From assembly GCA_030428695.1 (NCBI GenBank), contig JAUIEM010000023.1:1-40752 (forward strand): DNA of 40,752 bases, read 5' to 3'. Positions 29,337-38,222 of this stretch are shown piece by piece. The stretch's first letter is position 1; the number at the start of each line of letters is the position of its first letter. The translations under genes and the position numbers were made by a program. The stretch is from a bacterium (GTDB lineage Bacteria > Planctomycetota > J058 > JAJDCP01). The notes below the pieces were generated by a model. That model had not been told where the DNA came from and searched no databases. It saw only the letters and a list, made by a program, of their open reading frames with translations.

Positions 29337-31247
29337 TCAGATGAACACCTTCTTGTGGTAGACGTACCACTCGAGCAGCAGCACGACCAGCGCGATCAGC
29401 GCCAGCTCCTTCCAGATCTCCCGGTTGCCCGTCTCGTCGATGCTCTTGGTGTCGACCGTCTTGCCCTCGAGCGTCAGCTCCTGCGACGGCGCCACGGCGC
29501 TCTCGACCTTGTCGAGCAGGTTGACGGCGAAGTGCGGGCTGCCGGAGATCACCTCGGGCTCGGCGACCCGCCAGATGCCGAGCATGTCGGTGTCGTCGAA
29601 GCGGAAGCGCCCGGGCTGGGCGATCTGCACCTCCCGCTCGGCCCCGCTCGGATCGATCAGGCCCAGGCTGGTGCGGCTGCCGTCGACCGGGAACTCGATC
29701 GCCTCGAAGGCCTGGATCTTGCGGCTGGAGGCCGCATCCTCGAGGCCGGAGAGCCAGCGGCAGATGTTCGCGATGAAGATCGGGTAGCTGCCGTGCCACA
29801 CCCAGTCGGAGTCCGCCGGGTTGAAGGTGAGCAGCATCGCCCGCCGCCCCGGGTGGTGCAGCTCGATCACCAGCGGGCACTTGTCGCCGTCGACCAGGAT
29901 GCGGTCGACATCGCGCTTGATCACCTTCTCGGCCTGGCCGATCAAGATCTGGTGGAAGTTCAGGAAGCGCAGCGCCGGGTGGGTCAGGTCGACGTCGACC
30001 GCCGCCGGGCTGACGACGGTGGTGTCGGCGACGACCAGGCCCTCGAGCGGGGGTGCCTTGCCGAGGAACAGCGCGTTGGCAGCGGGCATCACCGCGGGGG
30101 CGCAGCCGTCGTAGATCACGACGTCCTTGCGGGCGAGCTCCTCCTCGCTGAGCATGATGCTCTCCTGGTACGTCACCTTCTGGGTCTTGAGGAAGGGGTC
30201 GACGGACAGGGAGTAGTCGAGGAAGACGTTCGGCGGCCCGGCGCTGATCCACAGCACGTTCAGCGCGTCGCGGCGCTCGACAACCGCGTAGGCGACGTCG
30301 TCTGCAGCGAGGGCGTCGGGCCGCTGGTGGGCGATCTCGAGCTTGACGTAGCCGGCCGCCAGGGGCAGGTCGCGGAAGCTGACCGCCCGGGTCTCGCCCG
30401 TCGGGACCTTGACCAGCTTGCTGTCGAGCAGGCGGCCGCTCTGGTCGAACAGATCGACCGGCACGTCCTCATCCTCGACGCCTCCGTTGAAGATCGTCGC
30501 GAACACCTCGAAGTTGCCGGACAGCTGCGAGCGCCGCACGTCGAGGGCGGTGATGCCGATGTTCCGCCCCGCCTCGCCGAGGGGCTGGAAGACCAGGGGC
30601 AGGTCGGCGGTGTCGCCGACCAGCTCGAGCAGCGACAGGCTCGAGCCCTCGGCGCTCTCGACGAACTTGCCGTCGGACAAGAGCACGACCTGCGCGTCCG
30701 GCACCGTCTTGAGCAGCGAACGCGCGGTCAACAGCGCCTCGCGGATCGAGCTGCCCTTCGGCCTCACGGTGACGTCGTCGAGGGCCGCGAGCAGCGAGCC
30801 CTTGTGGTCGGACAGGTTGCCGACCACCTCGGCGTCGGTGTCGAAGGCGATCACCATGCCGCGGTCACCGCGGGCGAGGTCGTCGATGATCTCCCGGGCC
30901 TGGTCGCGGGCCTCCTCGAACCGCTGGCGCCCGCCCGCCATCGCCCCCATCGAGGCCGAGCGGTCGAGCAGGATGATCGTGGTCTGCCCGGTCAGGCCCG
31001 CTTCCTCGAGAGCCGGCCGCATCAGGGCCAGAGTGGCGAGCAGCGCGATCAACAGCTGCAGGATCAGCAGGATGTGCGAGCGCAGCTTCTGGAAGGGGGC
31101 GTTGACGCGCATGTCGTCGATCGCCTTCTTCCACAGGTAGGTGCTCGGGACGACCAGGATCTTCCGCTTCAGCTTGAGGAAGTAGAAGATGATGATCGCC
31201 GGCAAGGACAGCGCGGCGAGCGCCCCCCAGGGTTCCAGGAAGTTCAC
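29337..31247 (-). CDS. BatA-like membrane protein with a VWA domain
   Basis: 636 residues. GTG at 31247 overlaps the DUF58 stop (GTGA) and has GGAGGGGG upstream. The N-terminus matches the BatA N-terminal region: FLEPWGALAALSLPAIII, LKLKRKILVVPST and a second membrane helix (about 57-77). A VWA domain follows with a MIDAS start DRSAS (95-99) and the later LLSDGKF strand. The middle is beta-rich, then a last membrane helix lies near residue 620, just before the C-terminus. So the VWA part is probably outside the cytoplasmic membrane, tethered on both sides. In related operons it works with MoxR and DUF58 proteins, probably in metal-dependent assembly or stress functions. Confidence 0.88.
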   Translation of the reverse strand: MNFLEPWGALAALSLPAIIIFYFLKLKRKILVVPSTYLWKKAIDDMRVNAPFQKLRSHILLILQLLIALLATLALMRPALEEAGLTGQTTIILLDRSASMGAMAGGRQRFEEARDQAREIIDDLARGDRGMVIAFDTDAEVVGNLSDHKGSLLAALDDVTVRPKGSSIREALLTARSLLKTVPDAQVVLLSDGKFVESAEGSSLSLLELVGDTADLPLVFQPLGEAGRNIGITALDVRRSQLSGNFEVFATIFNGGVEDEDVPVDLFDQSGRLLDSKLVKVPTGETRAVSFRDLPLAAGYVKLEIAHQRPDALAADDVAYAVVERRDALNVLWISAGPPNVFLDYSLSVDPFLKTQKVTYQESIMLSEEELARKDVVIYDGCAPAVMPAANALFLGKAPPLEGLVVADTTVVSPAAVDVDLTHPALRFLNFHQILIGQAEKVIKRDVDRILVDGDKCPLVIELHHPGRRAMLLTFNPADSDWVWHGSYPIFIANICRWLSGLEDAASSRKIQAFEAIEFPVDGSRTSLGLIDPSGAEREVQIAQPGRFRFDDTDMLGIWRVAEPEVISGSPHFAVNLLDKVESAVAPSQELTLEGKTVDTKSIDETGNREIWKELALIALVVLLLEWYVYHKKVFI

Positions 31248-32146
31248 TGCAGCACCCCCTCCCGCCGCATGTAGTGCAAGAGCAGGTCTTCGAGCGGGGT
31301 CCCGGTCGTCGCGAACAGGTACTTCAGGCCGCGCTTGACGCAATAGGTGCGCAGCTCCTCGAGGAAGGAGCCGAGGTTTTTGCGGTAGGCGGCGAGCAGC
31401 GGCGCGCTGATCGTCATGTCGGTGTCGTCGCCGTCCTCGCAGTCGCGCAGCTTGAGGTCACCGGCGAAGGAGGGCTCGACCTCATCTTCGCTGAGGATCT
31501 GCAGCAGGCAGACCTCCATCTTGCGGCCGAGGAAGTACTTCAGCGCCCCCTCGAAGCCCGAGCGGTCGAAGAAGTCGGAGATCACGATCACGACCCCCTT
31601 CGACTTCTGGCCGACGTAGAACTTCTTGCAGGCCTCCTTGAGGTCGGTGCGCCCCTCGGGCTTCATCGCGCACACCTTGGTCAGCAGCGGCAGCAGCTTA
31701 TGGCGCCCGCGCAGGGGTTTCGTCATCGAGTGCAGGGTCGTGCCGAAGCTGCCGATGGTCGTGCGGTGGTTGTTCATCAGCGCGGTGTAGGCGATCGCGG
31801 CCGCGAGCTTGCGCGCGTAGTCGAACTTGCAGGGGGTGCCGTGGTCCATCGAGCCGCTCGCGTCGAGCAGGACGGTGACGGTGATGTCCTCTTCCTCGCG
31901 GAACAGCTTGATGAACAGCTTCTCGAGCCGTCCGTAGACGTTCCAGTCGAGATGGCGGATGTCGTCGCCACGGACGTAGGGACGGTAGTCGTCGAACTCC
32001 ACCGAGTTGCCGCGCCGCTTCGAGCGCCGCTCGCCTTTCTGGCGGCTGACGAGGATCTTGCGCGCGACGATGTCGAGCTGCTCGAGCCGCGCCATCAGGC
32101 GGGGCTCGATCAGATCCTTGGGCGTGAGCGCGGCGTTGTAGGCCAT
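31244..32146 (-). CDS. DUF58 protein (MoxR-associated, VWA-like)
   Basis: 300 residues, usual for the family. ATG at 32146 overlaps the MoxR stop (TGATG). The DUF58 signature is clear: FDDYRPYVRGDDIRHLDWNV (51-70), followed by LFREEEDITVTVLLDASGSM with a complete MIDAS triad D95, S97, S99. No membrane helix is visible. DUF58 proteins are typically encoded directly after MoxR and are thought to be the cytoplasmic partner that passes its ATP-driven action to VWA proteins. Confidence 0.92.
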   Translation of the reverse strand: MAYNAALTPKDLIEPRLMARLEQLDIVARKILVSRQKGERRSKRRGNSVEFDDYRPYVRGDDIRHLDWNVYGRLEKLFIKLFREEEDITVTVLLDASGSMDHGTPCKFDYARKLAAAIAYTALMNNHRTTIGSFGTTLHSMTKPLRGRHKLLPLLTKVCAMKPEGRTDLKEACKKFYVGQKSKGVVIVISDFFDRSGFEGALKYFLGRKMEVCLLQILSEDEVEPSFAGDLKLRDCEDGDDTDMTISAPLLAAYRKNLGSFLEELRTYCVKRGLKYLFATTGTPLEDLLLHYMRREGVLQ

Positions 32147-33162
32147 CAGACCCTGACCTCGGCCTTGGTCGGCACCGCCGCGATCACCTTCTTGACGATG
32201 TCGTCGGGCAGGATGCCTTCGGCCTCGCCCTCGAAGTTCCGCAGCACGCGGTGGCGCAACGCATCGGGGGCGACGTGCTGCACGTCCTCGTAGCTGACGT
32301 TCCAGCGCCCGTTGAGCAGGGCGCGGAACTTCGCGCCGAGGATCAGGGCCTGGCCGCCGCGCGGGCTCGAGCCGTAGCGCACGAACTGCTTGGTCGCCGG
32401 CACCGCGAGCTCGCTGTCGGGGTGGGTGGCGAGCAGCAGGCGCACGACGTAGTCCTGGACGTGCTGGGCGACGTGGATCTGGCGGATCAGCGCGCGCCAC
32501 TTCAGGATCTCTTTGCCGTCGAGGACCTTCTGCGGCTGCACGACCCCGACGCCGGTGGTGCGGCGGAAGATCTCCATCAGCTCCTTGTGGTTCGGGAAGC
32601 GGACGTGGAACTTGAACAGGAAGCGGTCGAGCTGCGCCTCGGGCAGCGGGTAGGTGCCCTCCTGCTCGAGGGGGTTCTGGGTCGCCATCACGAAGTAGGG
32701 CTGCTCCATCTTGTAGGTCGTGCCGCGCACCGTGACCGAGCGCTCCTGCATCGCCTCGAGCATCGCCGACTGGGTCTTCGGCGTCGCGCGGTTGATCTCA
32801 TCCGCGAGGATGATCTGGGCGAAGAGCGGTCCCTTCTCGAACTTGAACTCACGGCCCTGGGGGCTGTCGACCACGATGTCGGTGCCGACGATGTCCGCGG
32901 GCATCAGGTCGGGCGTGAACTGGATGCGGCTGAAGTGCAGGTCGAGCACGTCGGCGAGGGTGCGGATCAGCAGCGTCTTGCCGAGGCCGGGGACGCCCTC
33001 GAGCAGGCAGTTCCCGCCGCAGAACAGGGTCGCCAGCACGCCGTGGATCAGCTCCTGCTGGCCGACGATGACCTTGCCGGTCTCTTTGATCAGGGCATCG
33101 AACACGGCCCGGAAGCCGGCGGCCTTCTGGCGCAGTTCCTGGGTGTTGATCTGGTCGGCCAT
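32146..33162 (-). CDS. MoxR-family AAA+ ATPase
   Basis: 338 residues. ATG at 33162 with GAGGAG upstream. Walker A is EGVPGLGKT (55-63), Walker B IILADEINR (D121, E122), sensor 1 region FVMATQNPLEQEGTYPLPEAQLDRF, and sensor 2 region RYGSSPRGGQAL, all typical of MoxR. These hexameric ATPases act as chaperones that remodel or insert metal into VWA-containing targets. Here DUF58 and a BatA-like gene overlap in order behind it, with a large VWA membrane protein gene 57 bases in front, giving a complete MoxR locus. Confidence 0.95.
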   Translation of the reverse strand: MADQINTQELRQKAAGFRAVFDALIKETGKVIVGQQELIHGVLATLFCGGNCLLEGVPGLGKTLLIRTLADVLDLHFSRIQFTPDLMPADIVGTDIVVDSPQGREFKFEKGPLFAQIILADEINRATPKTQSAMLEAMQERSVTVRGTTYKMEQPYFVMATQNPLEQEGTYPLPEAQLDRFLFKFHVRFPNHKELMEIFRRTTGVGVVQPQKVLDGKEILKWRALIRQIHVAQHVQDYVVRLLLATHPDSELAVPATKQFVRYGSSPRGGQALILGAKFRALLNGRWNVSYEDVQHVAPDALRHRVLRNFEGEAEGILPDDIVKKVIAAVPTKAEVRV

Positions 33163-33219
33163 CGGCTCTCCTCGCTTGCCAGCCGGCGAAGCCGGCCTGG
33201 CGGGTGATGGGCGCGGTCG
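33163..33219 (-). promoter_or_regulatory. 57-base spacer with a small GC hairpin
   Basis: GCCGGC-GAA-GCCGGC at 33182-33196 forms a 6-bp stem with a three-base loop between the large VWA gene and MoxR. There is no T-run. It may stabilise or process the transcript; it is the largest gap among the first ten genes of the operon. Confidence 0.35.
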
Positions 33220-36180
33220 CTACCGCGCCTCCTCGTCCTTCTCCATGTTCCGTCGCGCCCGCCGCTTGGCTTCGAGCAGCCGGCTCGTGAAGGCCCCCTC
33301 GGCGGGAGGCTTGGGCGCCTTCGCCTGCTTGCGGTCGGCGAGCTTGCGCTCCGCTTCGCTGATCTCGCCGGGCCGGGCGGCGCGGCCGCGGAAGCCGGGG
33401 ATCAGCTTGGCGCGCCCGGAGGTCGGGCGCCTGGCCTCGAACTTCTTCTTCGTCTCGGACTGCACCTCGGTGCGTTTGCTGCGCAACGCGCTGAGGGTCT
33501 TCGCCGCCGCGGCCGCCTTCTCCCTGCCGCGGAAGCCCGCGAACCAGGCGGCGATTCGCGCCCGCACCAGGACCCAGTCGATCGCGATGCGGCGCACGCC
33601 GACATCGATCGGCACCAGGATCAGGGCGCAGGCGAGCAGGAAGGGCCAGAGGTCGTTGTAGGAGCGGCCGGCCTCGAGGTCGTCGCGCTTCAGGGCCTTG
33701 TCGAACTCCTCCCAGGTCAGCACGTCGCCGCCGCCGGCCTCCTTGATCTGCATCAGCGTGGTCCAGCCCTGCGAGGCCGGCCGGTCGCCGGAGGCGGGCA
33801 GCGCGCCCTCGAGCACGCGGTACTCGTCGGAGTAGGAGAAGACGACGCCGGTGAAGGCCTTGAGCTCCTCGCCGTCGTGGCTCGTGCCGACCACGCTGAG
33901 CTCGTGGGAGCCGATCTCGTCCGAGTCGAGGGTCGCCTCGTAGCGGCCCGGCGCGGTCTGGACGAAGCGCAGCTCCTTCTTCTCGCCGTTCGGCGTCAAC
34001 ACCCGGGCGCCGAGGTCGAGGTCGTCGCGGAACTCGCCGCCCTCGACCGCGTCGACGACGATCTGCGCGGTGCGGCCGGTCATGCGGGTCGTCACCTGCA
34101 GGGGCGAGTCGGTGATCTCCTTCGCCACCCAGCGCACCAGCTGCGCCCAGAACTGGTTGTACATCCCGTCCGCGCGCCCGAGCCAGCCCTGCGCCCAGCT
34201 CGCGGTCGCATCGGAGGTGAAGGCGGCGGCCTTGCCCGCGCCGTAGCGCCAGTGGGCGAGCAGGACGTCCTCATCGGGGCCGATGGTCAGCGCGACCTCG
34301 GCGGCGTCCTTGGCCTCGGTCATCACGTAGCCGTAGAGGTTCGGGTACAGCGGGATCCCGCGCAGGGGCTCGGTCTGCGAGAAGATCTGGACCGGCAGGT
34401 CGCCCTCGACGATCAGCTTCGACTGCACCCGCTTGGCTTCCTTGGTGAAGATCTGCGGCAGCATCGCGGGGTTCTTGACGAAGTAGAACTTGCCCCCGGT
34501 CTGGTTCGCGAGGCTCTTCATCATCCGCACCTCGGAGCCGCCCGGGCCGCCGTGGGGGTTGATGCAGACGGTCGAGATGCTGATCTTCTCGAGCTTGCAC
34601 TCCTGGATCAGCGCCGGATTCGGAGTCGGCGGGTCGCCGTCGGAGATGATCAGGATGTGCTTGACGGCGGCGCCGGTCAGCGGCTTGAGGCCCTTGATCG
34701 CGAGCTCGAGGGTCGGATCGAACTCGGGCATGTCGCCGGGGTCGAGGTCGCGGATGTCGGCGATCAGCGCCGGCTTGTCCTCGGCCAGCTGCATGCGGAT
34801 GCCCCACTGGTCGCCGGTCATGTGGCTGTAATAGAGCAGGCCGACGTAGTCTTTGCGGCTCAGCACCTTCAGCGCCGCTTCCGCGATCTTCTTCATCCAG
34901 GTGTTGCCGTCCTGGAACTCGCAGGTGTGCATGATCATCGCGAGGGCCCCGCGCGGGATCACGCGCTCCTCGCGCAGCTCGCAGTCGACCGGCAGGGCCT
35001 TCTCGACATCGGTGTTCTGCCAGCCGCCGGCGGCGAAGCTCTGGTCGCCGCCGACCATGATCAGGCCGACGCCGTACTCGGCGACGGCGTATTCCACCGC
35101 CGCCATCTGCCCGTCGTCGAGGGCGTCGGCGGGCACGTTGTCGAGGATGATCGAGTCGTAGTGCGCGAGCTCGGCGGCGTGCAGCGGGAAGTAGTCGGCG
35201 CCGAACTCGTCGACGACGATCTCGGCGTCGTACAGGGCGTCGGCGAGGTGTCCGCGGCCGTAGGTGTCGGCGTAGACGTACAGCACCGACGACTTGCCCT
35301 CGACGGTCTTGTAGGTGAACGCGCGGTTGTTCGGGGTGATCGGGTCGTTGTCCTCGGTGCGGATCTCGGCTTCGAAGCGCTGGAAGCCGCGCACCTCGGC
35401 GGTGTGCTCGAACTCGATCAGATGCCGGCCCGGGGTCAGCAGGGTGTCGGCCCGGCCGATGGTCAGCTCGCCCTGGCGCAGGACGACCTCGACCCGGCGC
35501 TCGGTCTCGGTCTCGACCACGGTGCGGATCGGGAAGGGCTCGCCCGTGCGCAGCTTCGGGGGCAGGATGATCTTGTCGACCAGGGCGTCGCCGGACTGAC
35601 GGAAGCCGACCGGCAGCACGTCGACGCGCACGCCACGGGAGTAGGCGTGCTTGGCCGCCTCGACCGCGTCGCCGATGTTCTCGTTGCCGTCGGAGATCAC
35701 GACGATCCGCCGCTTGGGGCCGCGCGGGAACGAGGCGACGGCGAGGCGGATCGCCTTGTCGAGGTTGGTGAAGTCGCGGTCGAGCACCGAGGTGATGCGG
35801 ATGATGTCGGTCTGCGGGCCGAGCCGGGTCTCGATCAGAGCCTCTTCGCCGAACACGATCAGCTGGCCCTTGTCGGTGACCGGGTCCATCTCCTTGGCGA
35901 CCCCGACCGCGAAGTCGAGCTCGTTCTTCTCGAAGCGATTCGGCACCGACAGCGAGCGGTCGGCGATCACGGCGAGGTTGAAGTTCTCGTCGACCTCGAA
36001 GTGCTTGGTCTCGGCGAGGGCCAGCACGAGCAGGGTGACGACCAGGCAGCGCACCGCGATCGCCGTCCGCATGCGACCTGTGGTCAGGTCGGACAGGGAG
36101 CGGCGGGCCATCCACATCACGATGGGGATGACCAGCAGGACCAGGAGGTAGCGTTCGTCACCGAACGTGATCTGCAGCAC
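33220..36180 (-). CDS. Large membrane protein with VWA and glutamine-amidotransferase-like domains
   Basis: 986 residues. GTG at 36180 with GGGGAGAGGAAC just upstream. Two N-terminal membrane helices (about 10-25 and 38-56) are followed by a VWA domain with MIDAS-like DRSLS (74-78) and VVISDGNENIG. The middle (about 310-430) resembles a class I amidotransferase fold (VLYVYADTYGRGHLADAL, LIMVGGDQSFAAGGW) but lacks a nucleophile Cys at the elbow, so it is probably not catalytic. A second VWA-like stretch carries HILIISDGDPPTPNP. A last membrane helix lies around 843-858, followed by a 120-residue Arg/Lys-rich cytoplasmic tail. This layout is seen in planctomycete MoxR loci. Probable role: surface-side partner of the MoxR machinery (inference). 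Confidence 0.87.
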   Translation of the reverse strand: MLQITFGDERYLLVLLVIPIVMWMARRSLSDLTTGRMRTAIAVRCLVVTLLVLALAETKHFEVDENFNLAVIADRSLSVPNRFEKNELDFAVGVAKEMDPVTDKGQLIVFGEEALIETRLGPQTDIIRITSVLDRDFTNLDKAIRLAVASFPRGPKRRIVVISDGNENIGDAVEAAKHAYSRGVRVDVLPVGFRQSGDALVDKIILPPKLRTGEPFPIRTVVETETERRVEVVLRQGELTIGRADTLLTPGRHLIEFEHTAEVRGFQRFEAEIRTEDNDPITPNNRAFTYKTVEGKSSVLYVYADTYGRGHLADALYDAEIVVDEFGADYFPLHAAELAHYDSIILDNVPADALDDGQMAAVEYAVAEYGVGLIMVGGDQSFAAGGWQNTDVEKALPVDCELREERVIPRGALAMIMHTCEFQDGNTWMKKIAEAALKVLSRKDYVGLLYYSHMTGDQWGIRMQLAEDKPALIADIRDLDPGDMPEFDPTLELAIKGLKPLTGAAVKHILIISDGDPPTPNPALIQECKLEKISISTVCINPHGGPGGSEVRMMKSLANQTGGKFYFVKNPAMLPQIFTKEAKRVQSKLIVEGDLPVQIFSQTEPLRGIPLYPNLYGYVMTEAKDAAEVALTIGPDEDVLLAHWRYGAGKAAAFTSDATASWAQGWLGRADGMYNQFWAQLVRWVAKEITDSPLQVTTRMTGRTAQIVVDAVEGGEFRDDLDLGARVLTPNGEKKELRFVQTAPGRYEATLDSDEIGSHELSVVGTSHDGEELKAFTGVVFSYSDEYRVLEGALPASGDRPASQGWTTLMQIKEAGGGDVLTWEEFDKALKRDDLEAGRSYNDLWPFLLACALILVPIDVGVRRIAIDWVLVRARIAAWFAGFRGREKAAAAAKTLSALRSKRTEVQSETKKKFEARRPTSGRAKLIPGFRGRAARPGEISEAERKLADRKQAKAPKPPAEGAFTSRLLEAKRRARRNMEKDEEAR

Positions 36181-36192
36181 GGTTCCTCTCCC

Positions 36193-37218
36193 CTACGGGT
36201 GGCTCCAGCCAGGCCCGGTTCCGGCGCCTGCGGCGAACAGTCCGGCGAGCACCTGGAGGCGCTGGTTGCGGTAGTCGACGACGTAGGCAAGGCCCCGCGC
36301 GTCGATCGCCGTTCCCCACGGCCCCAGGAACCGTCCCGGCTCTTCTCCGCCGGAACCGAACACGCGCAGCGAGCGCCCGTCCGCTGCGAAGAGCTGGACG
36401 CGGTTGTTGCCGTACTCGGTCACGACGAAGCGCCCGTCGGGCAGGCACTCGACGTCATGAGGATACATCATCTGTCCGACACCGCGCCCGGCTTCTCCGA
36501 TCTCACCGAGGAAGTCGCCCTCGATGGTGAACTTCTGCACCCGATGGGTCAGGCCGGACGCGACCAGCACGTCCCCCTCGGGGGTCAGGGCGACCGCGAC
36601 CGGCCGGCGGAACTCGCCCGGTGCCCGGCCGTAGCTGCCGAAGCTGCGCAGCCAGGTGCCGTCGCGGGTGAAGACCTGGACGCGGCACACCACGTCGGTG
36701 CGGTAGTCGCACAGCACCACGTGCTCGGCTCCGACGGCGATGCCCGAGACCCAGCCAAGCTTGCCGGGCTCGTAGCCTTCCTCGCCGAAGCGCAGCACGA
36801 GGTTCCGGTCGGGGCCGTAGACCAGCACCCGCGAGTTGTGGGTGTCGGCGACCCACAGCCGGCCCTCTTCGTCGCAGTCGAGGGCGGTCGGGAAGCCGCG
36901 GTCGACGCGCTCGAGCTGGATCGCCCCGGCGTACCGCGGGGTCCCCTCGCCGAGCTCGAAGAGCAGGATGCGGCTCGACTTGTCGACGACGTACAGGCGG
37001 TCGTGGACCGGATCGACGACGGCCGCCCGCGGCAGGGCGAGGTCTCCCGCCCCGGAGCCGGCCTGCCCGAAGCAGCGCAACACCTCGACCCGGGCGCTGT
37101 CGCCCGGACCGTCGGCGCGCGGGCTCGGCGGCTCGAAGTCGACGGCGAAGAGCGCGACCAGGCCGGCGCCGAAGGCGCAGGCGAGGAGCGTCATCAGGCC
37201 CCGTTTCAGGCGTTCCAT
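36193..37218 (-). CDS. NHL-repeat beta-propeller protein, membrane-anchored or exported
   Basis: 341 residues. ATG at 37218 overlaps the ATPase stop (TGATG). Residues 8-25 form a signal or anchor helix (LMTLLACAFGAGLVALFAV). The rest is a six-bladed-type NHL propeller, with blades marked by LWVADTHNSRVLVYGPD, LRFGEEGYEPGKLGWVSGI, LRSFGSYGRAPGEFRRPVAV, FVVTEYGNNRVQLFAADG and YVVDYRNQRLQVL. NHL propellers bind proteins, peptides or carbohydrates. It lies between the ABC importer and the VWA genes and may be an extracytoplasmic binding partner for either (inference). Confidence 0.88.
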   Translation of the reverse strand: MERLKRGLMTLLACAFGAGLVALFAVDFEPPSPRADGPGDSARVEVLRCFGQAGSGAGDLALPRAAVVDPVHDRLYVVDKSSRILLFELGEGTPRYAGAIQLERVDRGFPTALDCDEEGRLWVADTHNSRVLVYGPDRNLVLRFGEEGYEPGKLGWVSGIAVGAEHVVLCDYRTDVVCRVQVFTRDGTWLRSFGSYGRAPGEFRRPVAVALTPEGDVLVASGLTHRVQKFTIEGDFLGEIGEAGRGVGQMMYPHDVECLPDGRFVVTEYGNNRVQLFAADGRSLRVFGSGGEEPGRFLGPWGTAIDARGLAYVVDYRNQRLQVLAGLFAAGAGTGPGWSHP

Positions 37219-38222
37219 CAGTCCTCCCCCGGCACGAGCAGGGGGGGACGGGTCCAGGCCAGCCGCACCGGACCCGGCGTCGCGGAGATGGCGAGGGCGA
37301 GCTCTTCCGTGCCGATGCGGACGCGGGCGAGCAGGCTCCCACCGACGAGCAGCGGACCGAGCACCTCGCCCTCCACCGCGCCGGCCTCGTCGCGGTCGAG
37401 GCTGTCGGGCCGCAGGAGCAGCCGGCGTTCGGGGGCGTCCGGGGAGGACAGGGGGAAGCGGCCGAGCGCGGTGACCAGCGCCCCGTCCCGCGCTTCTCCG
37501 TCGACGAGGCTGCAGGGGCCGAGCAGCCGCGCCGCCCGTGGATGGGCGCAGCCGGCCCAGAGGGCGGCGGGCGTGCCGGCGGCGACCAGCTGGCCGTCGT
37601 CGAGCACCCACACGCGGTCGGCGTGGGCGAGGGCCTCGTCGGCGATGTGTGACACGGTGACGACCGCGGCTTCGGCCTGGCGGGCGTAGCTCTTCAGGGC
37701 GCCGAAGACCTCGGCGCGCAGCAGCGGGTCGAGGTGGGAGAAGGGCTCGTCGAGGAGCATCAGCTTCGGCTCGTCGACCCAGGCGCGGGCGAGGGCGACA
37801 CGCTGCGCCTCGCCCGCGGAAAGCTCTCCAGGCCGCCGGCCGCGCAGGTCTTCGGCGCGGCTGCGGGCGAGGGCGGCCGCGATCTTTTCCGGCCACGCCG
37901 CGCGCGCGACCCCGCGGCTGCGCAACACGAAGCGCAGGTTGCCCTCGACGTCGAGGTGGGGCCACAGGGCGAGGCTCTGGAACAGGAAGCCGACGCGTCG
38001 CTCTTCCGCCGGCGGGGCTTCGCGGCCAGCGATCGCCAGGCGCCCGGCGGTCGGCTGCTCGAGTCCGGCGAGGGTACGCAGCAGGGTCGTCTTGCCCGCC
38101 CCGGAGGCGCCGAGCACGACGAGCAGCTCGCCGGGGAGGATCTCGCCCCGCAGCCCGTGCAGCACCCGCCGCCGCCCGAGCTCCACCACGACACCTTCGA
38201 GCTCCGCGAGGGCTGCAGTCAT
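37218..38222 (-). CDS. ABC importer ATPase (FbpC/PotA type)
   Basis: 334 residues. ATG at 38222 overlaps the permease stop (ATGA); GGAGGGCGG is upstream. Walker A GASGAGKTT (38-46), Q-loop Q82 (FLFQSLALWPHL), signature LSAGEAQRVALARAW (134-148), Walker B LMLLDEP (154-160) and H-loop H192 (VTVSHIADEA) are all intact. The signature is LSAGE rather than LSGGQ. A C-terminal TOBE-like region (about 240-330) is of the kind found in iron(III), spermidine, sulfate and molybdate importers. With the fused permease and binding protein upstream it makes a complete importer. Confidence 0.92.
   Translation of the reverse strand: MTAALAELEGVVVELGRRRVLHGLRGEILPGELLVVLGASGAGKTTLLRTLAGLEQPTAGRLAIAGREAPPAEERRVGFLFQSLALWPHLDVEGNLRFVLRSRGVARAAWPEKIAAALARSRAEDLRGRRPGELSAGEAQRVALARAWVDEPKLMLLDEPFSHLDPLLRAEVFGALKSYARQAEAAVVTVSHIADEALAHADRVWVLDDGQLVAAGTPAALWAGCAHPRAARLLGPCSLVDGEARDGALVTALGRFPLSSPDAPERRLLLRPDSLDRDEAGAVEGEVLGPLLVGGSLLARVRIGTEELALAISATPGPVRLAWTRPPLLVPGED

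Noticed and set aside
27570..31274. Open frame of 1234 codons on the plus strand, Leu/Gly-rich
   Set aside because: Antisense shadow of the FHA and BatA-like genes; its apparent Gly/Leu repeats are the reverse of the PAEEAxx repeats.
33877..37689. Open frame of 1270 codons on the plus strand
   Set aside because: Antisense to the large VWA, NHL and ATPase genes, all with family signatures.
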